Source: Caulobacteraceae bacterium UBA6225
GTDB taxonomy: Bacteria > Pseudomonadota > Alphaproteobacteria > Caulobacterales > Caulobacteraceae
Length of the DNA stretch: 16,575 nt
Assembly (NCBI GenBank): GCA_002441055.1
Contig: DJWR01000085.1
Coordinates: forward strand, 38,538 to 55,112
Reading direction: 5' to 3'
Positions within the stretch are counted from its first letter, which is position 1, and every line of letters begins with the position of its first letter. This document shows, one piece after another, positions 13,644 through 16,575 of this stretch. The position numbers were made by a program, and so were the translations under genes. The notes under the pieces are model-generated. The model was not told where the DNA came from, made no database searches, and saw nothing but the letters and a program-made list of their open reading frames with translations.

Positions 13644-13695
13644 TAGAGCATTTTTCGATCCGATAACCGCATCACACTTATCGGAAAATGCTCTA
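13644..13695. repeat. Palindrome 2 of a TAGAGC-type pair
   Basis: A 52-base inverted repeat starting 11 bases after palindrome 1. Outer arms TAGAGCATTTT (13644-13654) and AAAATGCTCTA (13685-13695) match over 11 bp. Inner arms CCGATAA (13660-13666) and TTATCGG (13678-13684) match over 7 bp around an 11-base loop. Five unpaired bases, TCGAT, lie on the left side. It shares the TAGAGC terminus and a TTTCCGAT-like core with palindrome 1 but has a different loop. It ends seven bases before the stop codon of the minus-strand GNAT gene. Confidence 0.82.
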
Positions 13696-13701
13696 GGTGG
13701 G

Positions 13702-14238
13702 CTAGAAAAGCAGGACCATTGCGCACCGGCGGGCCGGGTCGAGCCCCCGGCTGGCCTCCCGATCGAGATAGGTCTGCAGAGCGCCTCGCGCGTCTTCGCC
13801 TTCGACAATGGCGAAGCCGACCGAGGCGTAGAATGGTGCGTTCCAGGGCACGTCGCGGAATGTGGTGAGGCTGAGCCCCGCCAGCCCGCGTCGCCGGGCT
13901 TCTGCGACCACGAAGGTCAGCAGACGTCGCCCCAGACCCTGGCCTTGATGCTCTCGGTGGACGTCAAGTTCCAGAATGTGCAGGCGCCCTTCCTCGATAC
14001 GGGCGGCCAAAAAGGCGCCGGGGGGGGCGTCTGGCTTGGCCATCACCCACAAGAGCCCCTCGTCCACAATCGGCGCCCAGACTTTGGCGGGGGTGAAGTC
14101 GATCGGCGTCTCCGGGGCCTCTCCAGCGAAGACCTCCACCCCTTGGTCTCGGAAGAGCGTGGCGGCTGAGACCTCGATCTCGGGCAGGCGGGGAAGATCG
14201 GTTGGCCGGGCGAGGCGGACGATCATTTCCAGGCTCAT
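13702..14238 (-). CDS. GNAT family N-acetyltransferase
   Basis: A 178-residue acetyl-CoA-dependent acyltransferase of the GNAT superfamily, probably cytoplasmic. The N-terminal strand IVRLARPTDLPRLPEIE is typical. Motif A is LHILELDVHREHQGQGLGRRLL (HQGQGLG at 97-103, the acetyl-CoA pyrophosphate loop). Motif B includes PWNAPFYASVGF at 131-142. The C-terminus, EASRGLDPARRCAMVLLF, fits amino-acid or small-molecule acetyltransferases, but the substrate is unknown. The start at 14238 is chosen because it gives a four-base ATGA overlap with the sulfurtransferase stop. A frame extending to 14286 adds 16 residues inside that gene and is not needed. Last gene of the cysteine synthase-like/sseA operon. 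Confidence 0.88.
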   Translation of the reverse strand: MSLEMIVRLARPTDLPRLPEIEVSAATLFRDQGVEVFAGEAPETPIDFTPAKVWAPIVDEGLLWVMAKPDAPPGAFLAARIEEGRLHILELDVHREHQGQGLGRRLLTFVVAEARRRGLAGLSLTTFRDVPWNAPFYASVGFAIVEGEDARGALQTYLDREASRGLDPARRCAMVLLF

Positions 14239-15080
14239 GGCCCGGTGACGACAGGCGTATCGGGCAGGCTGCCCCACTCGCTCCATGAGCCGTCATAGAT
14301 CGGGACCTGGTCGACCCCCAGGCGAGCCAGGGCCAGGGCCAGGACTGCGGCGCTGACGCCTGACCCGCAGGTGGTGATGATGGGACGTTCAAGATCTACG
14401 CCCGCCACCGCGAATGCGGCCCGGAGTTCTTCTGGCGAACGCAGGGCGCCGTCAGCATCGACCACCGCGTTCCACGGGAGATTGCAGGCGCCTGGCATGT
14501 GACCACCCCGAAGGCCGGGACGGGGCTCTGGCGCCTCGCCGCGGAAGCGGGCTGCTGGACGAGCGTCCAGGATCTGAAGGGCGGGGTCGCCAAGAGCGGC
14601 CCGGATATCAGCCAGAACACGAACGAGATGCGGCTGGAATCGGGCTGAGCTCTCAACCGGCTGGGGCGACGGGGCGCCCACTGCAACCGGGCGACCGGCA
14701 GCCCTCCAGGCTCTCAATCCGCCATTCAGTACGGCGACATGCTCGAACCCCATGACCCGCAGGGTCCACCAGACCCGGGGCGCAGAGAAAATGCCCTGAC
14801 CGTCATAGACGACGATCCTTTGCGCGGGGGTCAGCCCCAGTCTGGAGGCCGCCTCGGCGAAGGCCTCAGGGCGGGGCAGCATGTGGGGCAGGTCGCTGGA
14901 GCGATCGGCGATCTGGTCGATGTCGAAGAAGACGGCTCCTGGGATATGGGCCTGCTCAAACTCCGCCAGTCCGGGTCTGTTTTCGGCGGGCATGTACCAG
15001 GTGGCGTCCACCACCTGCAGGTCTGGCTCGTCCAGGCGGCCAGCGAGCCAGTCGACGGAGACCAGGGGGCCAGTCTCCAT
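14235..15080 (-). CDS. sseA: 3-mercaptopyruvate sulfurtransferase
   Basis: Transfers sulfur from 3-mercaptopyruvate to thiol acceptors or cyanide, releasing pyruvate. The 281-residue protein has two rhodanese domains. The N-terminal, inactive one (about 1-135) carries VDATWYMP, FEQAHIPGAVFFDID and YDGQGIFSAPRVWW. The C-terminal one (about 160-281) carries LDARPAARFRG, GHMPGACNLPW and the active-site loop CGSGVSA with C238. A CGSG loop marks mercaptopyruvate sulfurtransferases, while thiosulfate sulfurtransferases usually have CRKG. No signal peptide, so cytoplasmic. Its ATG at 15080 lies two bases after the cysteine synthase-like stop, and its stop overlaps the GNAT start, so the three are one operon. 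Confidence 0.94.
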   Translation of the reverse strand: METGPLVSVDWLAGRLDEPDLQVVDATWYMPAENRPGLAEFEQAHIPGAVFFDIDQIADRSSDLPHMLPRPEAFAEAASRLGLTPAQRIVVYDGQGIFSAPRVWWTLRVMGFEHVAVLNGGLRAWRAAGRPVAVGAPSPQPVESSARFQPHLVRVLADIRAALGDPALQILDARPAARFRGEAPEPRPGLRGGHMPGACNLPWNAVVDADGALRSPEELRAAFAVAGVDLERPIITTCGSGVSAAVLALALARLGVDQVPIYDGSWSEWGSLPDTPVVTGP

Positions 15081-15082
15081 CC

Positions 15083-16081
15083 TCAGAGCCAGGCGGGGAT
15101 CGGCAGGCCCTTTTCCGTGAGGAAGGCCTTGTTGAAGATCTTGCTCTGATAGCGTGCGCCCTGGTCGCAGAGGATGGTCACGATGGTGTGGCCAGGACCA
15201 AGCTCCCGGGCCAGTCGGATGGCGCCGGCCACGTTCACGCCGGTCGAACCGCCCATCACCATGCCCTCGTGCTCGACGAGGTCGTAGATCACCCCCAACA
15301 TCTCCTCATCGGAGATCCGGTAGGCATGATCGACCTTTAGGCCTTCGAGGTTGGCGGTGATTCGGCCCTGGCCGATGCCCTCGCTGATGGAGCCACCTTC
15401 CGACTTAAGCTCGCCGGCCGTGTAGTAAGAGTAGAGCGCTGCCCCATAGGGATCGGCGAGGCCGATCTTCACGTCCGCGCGCTTGGCCCGCAATGCCTGG
15501 GCGACGCCGGCCAGGGTGCCGCCTGACCCCACCGCGCAGATGAAGCCATCAACCTTGCCCTCGGTCTGGCGCCAGATCTCCGGTCCTGTGGTTTCGGCAT
15601 GGGCCTGGCGGTTGGCGACATTGTCGAACTGGTTGGCCCAGATGGCGCCATTGGGGTCGGTAGCGGCCAGTTCCTCGGCCAGACGGCCCGAATACCGGAC
15701 ATAGTTGTCGGGGTTGGAGTAGGGGACGGCGTCCACCTCAACCAGGTCGGCGCCAAACAGGCGGATGGCGTCCTTCTTTTCCTGGCTCTGGGTCCTGGGG
15801 ATGACGATGGTCGCCTTGTAGCCCAGCGCCTTGGCGACCATGGCCAGACCGATGCCGGTATTGCCCGCCGTGCCCTCGACGATCCGCCCGCCCGGGCGCA
15901 GCAGACCTTTGGCCTCAGCGTCGCGCACAATGTAGAGCGCGGCCCGGTCCTTCACCGACTGGCCGGGATTCATGAACTCCGCCTTTCCCAGGATCTCACA
16001 TCCAGTGAGTTCGCTGGCGCGGTTGAGGCGGATGAGCGGCGTGTCGCCGATGGTGTCAAGAACGCTATTTGCGACGGTCAT
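15083..16081 (-). CDS. Cysteine synthase-like PLP enzyme (Cys12/Cds1-related subgroup)
   Basis: A 332-residue fold-type II PLP enzyme of the cysteine synthase/cystathionine beta-synthase family. Seen: TIGDTPLIRL, NPGQSVKDRAA with the PLP lysine K44, the substrate loop EGTAGNTGIGLA at 69-80, IPRTQSQEKKDAIRLFGADL, WANQFDNVANRQAH, CAVGSGGTLAGV, EGIGQGRITANLEG, and GSTGVNVAGAIRLARELG ending in CDQGARYQSKIFN. The TAGNT loop and the RYQSKxFN end resemble, from memory, fungal mitochondrial Cys12-type proteins and mycobacterial Cds1 more than standard CysK. It may therefore make cysteine from O-acetylserine and sulfide, or degrade cysteine to sulfide. ATG 16081 starts at the usual point before the conserved domain. 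It has no Shine-Dalgarno and is abutted by a hairpin. A 379-residue frame upstream runs into the methyltransferase gene and is rejected. Confidence 0.88.
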   Translation of the reverse strand: MTVANSVLDTIGDTPLIRLNRASELTGCEILGKAEFMNPGQSVKDRAALYIVRDAEAKGLLRPGGRIVEGTAGNTGIGLAMVAKALGYKATIVIPRTQSQEKKDAIRLFGADLVEVDAVPYSNPDNYVRYSGRLAEELAATDPNGAIWANQFDNVANRQAHAETTGPEIWRQTEGKVDGFICAVGSGGTLAGVAQALRAKRADVKIGLADPYGAALYSYYTAGELKSEGGSISEGIGQGRITANLEGLKVDHAYRISDEEMLGVIYDLVEHEGMVMGGSTGVNVAGAIRLARELGPGHTIVTILCDQGARYQSKIFNKAFLTEKGLPIPAWL

Positions 16082-16100
16082 GGGCCCGTATTTAGGGCCC
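16082..16100 (-). promoter_or_regulatory. Hairpin abutting the cysteine synthase-like start codon
   Basis: Read on the minus strand, GGGCCC (16100-16095), TAAATAC, and GGGCCC (16087-16082) are followed at once by the ATG. The two arms form a 6-bp GC stem with a seven-base loop. No Shine-Dalgarno sequence is present. TAAATA lies at -13 to -8 from the start codon, where a -10 box would sit if the message were leaderless. Either the start region is folded or the transcript starts at the ATG; sequence alone does not decide. Confidence 0.4.
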
Positions 16101-16137
16101 CGCGAAGCGACGGAACAGGGGGAAGACGGCCCGACGC

Positions 16138-16575
16138 CTAGGTTTTCGACAGGGCGAGCTGAATCACATTGGTCCGTTCGGTGCGGAAGCCAGCCTCGCA
16201 ATAGCCCAGGTAAAAGCGCCAAAGCCGCCGGAAGCGATCGTCAAAGCCCTGGGCCTCGATTTCGAGCCAAACGGCCTCAAAGGCCCACATCCATTCCCCC
16301 AGGGTGTCGGCATAGTCCAGCCCGAACCGGCTGATGTCGTCCCATTCCAATCCCACGGCGTCAGTCTCGGCCCGCAACCGGGCTTCACTGATCAGCATGC
16401 CGCCCGGGAAGATGTAGCGTTGAATGAAATCGGCCCGGCGGCGGTAGAGCTCGAAAAACTCATCCTTGATGGTGATGATCTGCAGGCCCGCCCGGCCGCC
16501 CGGCGCCAGGACCTCGGCGATCTTGCCGAAATAGCTCGGCCAGTATTTTTCGCCGACGGCTTCGAACATTTCGAT
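16138..16575 (-). CDS. Cyclopropane-fatty-acyl-phospholipid synthase-like methyltransferase, 5'-truncated by window edge
   Basis: C-terminal 145 residues of a SAM-dependent methyltransferase of the cyclopropane fatty acid synthase family, which modifies unsaturated acyl chains of membrane phospholipids. The frame is open at the right edge and ends at TAG 16140-16138. Family features: EMFEAVGEKYWPSYFGKI, LAPGGRAGLQIITIKDEFF, DFIQRYIFPGGMLIS, GLDYADTLGEWMWAFEA, and FRRLWRFYLGYCEAGFR with the conserved Cys near the C-terminus. The SAM-binding motif lies beyond the window. It is 56 bases upstream of the cysteine synthase-like gene on the same strand, so read-through is possible. True CFA synthases and acyl-chain methyltransferases with other products share these motifs, so the precise product is open. 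Confidence 0.9.
   Translation of the reverse strand: MEMFEAVGEKYWPSYFGKIAEVLAPGGRAGLQIITIKDEFFELYRRRADFIQRYIFPGGMLISEARLRAETDAVGLEWDDISRFGLDYADTLGEWMWAFEAVWLEIEAQGFDDRFRRLWRFYLGYCEAGFRTERTNVIQLALSKT

Noticed and set aside
13600..14169. A 189-codon plus-strand frame
   Set aside because: It starts inside palindrome 1, runs through palindrome 2 and is antisense to the GNAT gene.
16082..16222. N-terminal extension of the cysteine synthase-like protein
   Set aside because: The extra residues overlap the methyltransferase coding region, and the conserved domain begins right after the Met at 16081.

Overview
The window is dense, high-GC bacterial chromosome with housekeeping gene content. It points to an alphaproteobacterium, most likely Caulobacterales (Caulobacter, Phenylobacterium or Brevundimonas relatives). 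The grounds are a class I polyhydroxyalkanoate synthase, a bacterial NDUFS4-type complex I subunit, an AapJ/BztA-type amino-acid binding protein, a two-domain cold-shock protein, and intergenic palindromes starting TAGAGC. This placement is by resemblance only. I see no phage, transposon, integrase, CRISPR array or toxin-antitoxin module, and no gene-free stretch longer than 300 bases.

Layout. (1) 1-1025, minus: 5' two-thirds of phaC, running off the left edge. (2) 1104-6999, plus: a putative lipoprotein, then a tight run of alaC-type aminotransferase, hom, glpX and recJ. (3) 7056-9940, plus: tRNA-Glu, a small lipoprotein, a double cold-shock-domain protein, an exported DUF192 protein overlapping a hotdog thioesterase, tRNA-Pro, the NDUFS4-like subunit and tRNA-Arg. 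(4) 10081-10380, plus: a DUF2188 protein whose 3' end overlaps the end of a minus-strand glycerate kinase. (5) 10343-12406, minus: metC followed directly by the glycerate kinase, with a possible eight-codon upstream ORF coupled to metC. (6) 12488-13582, plus: an AapJ-like binding lipoprotein divergent from metC. (7) 13580-13695: two related palindromes between convergent genes. (8) 13702-16081, minus: a cysteine synthase-like enzyme, 3-mercaptopyruvate sulfurtransferase and a GNAT acetyltransferase in a compact operon. (9) 16138-16575, minus: 3' part of a cyclopropane-fatty-acid-synthase-like methyltransferase, running off the right edge.

How the genes relate. Several enzymes concern aspartate-family and sulfur amino acids: homoserine dehydrogenase, MetC, the cysteine synthase-like enzyme and mercaptopyruvate sulfurtransferase. 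The AlaC-type transaminase and a possible amino-acid sensor or transporter component sit beside them. Central carbon and storage are represented by GlpX, glycerate kinase and PhaC.

I did not find a convincing new multi-gene system. The observations most worth checking are the possible coupled upstream ORF at metC, the histone H1-like N-terminus of PhaC, the orphan tethered AapJ-like lipoprotein, the paired TAGAGC palindromes, and the cysteine synthase-like/SseA/GNAT operon with a hairpin abutting its first start codon.
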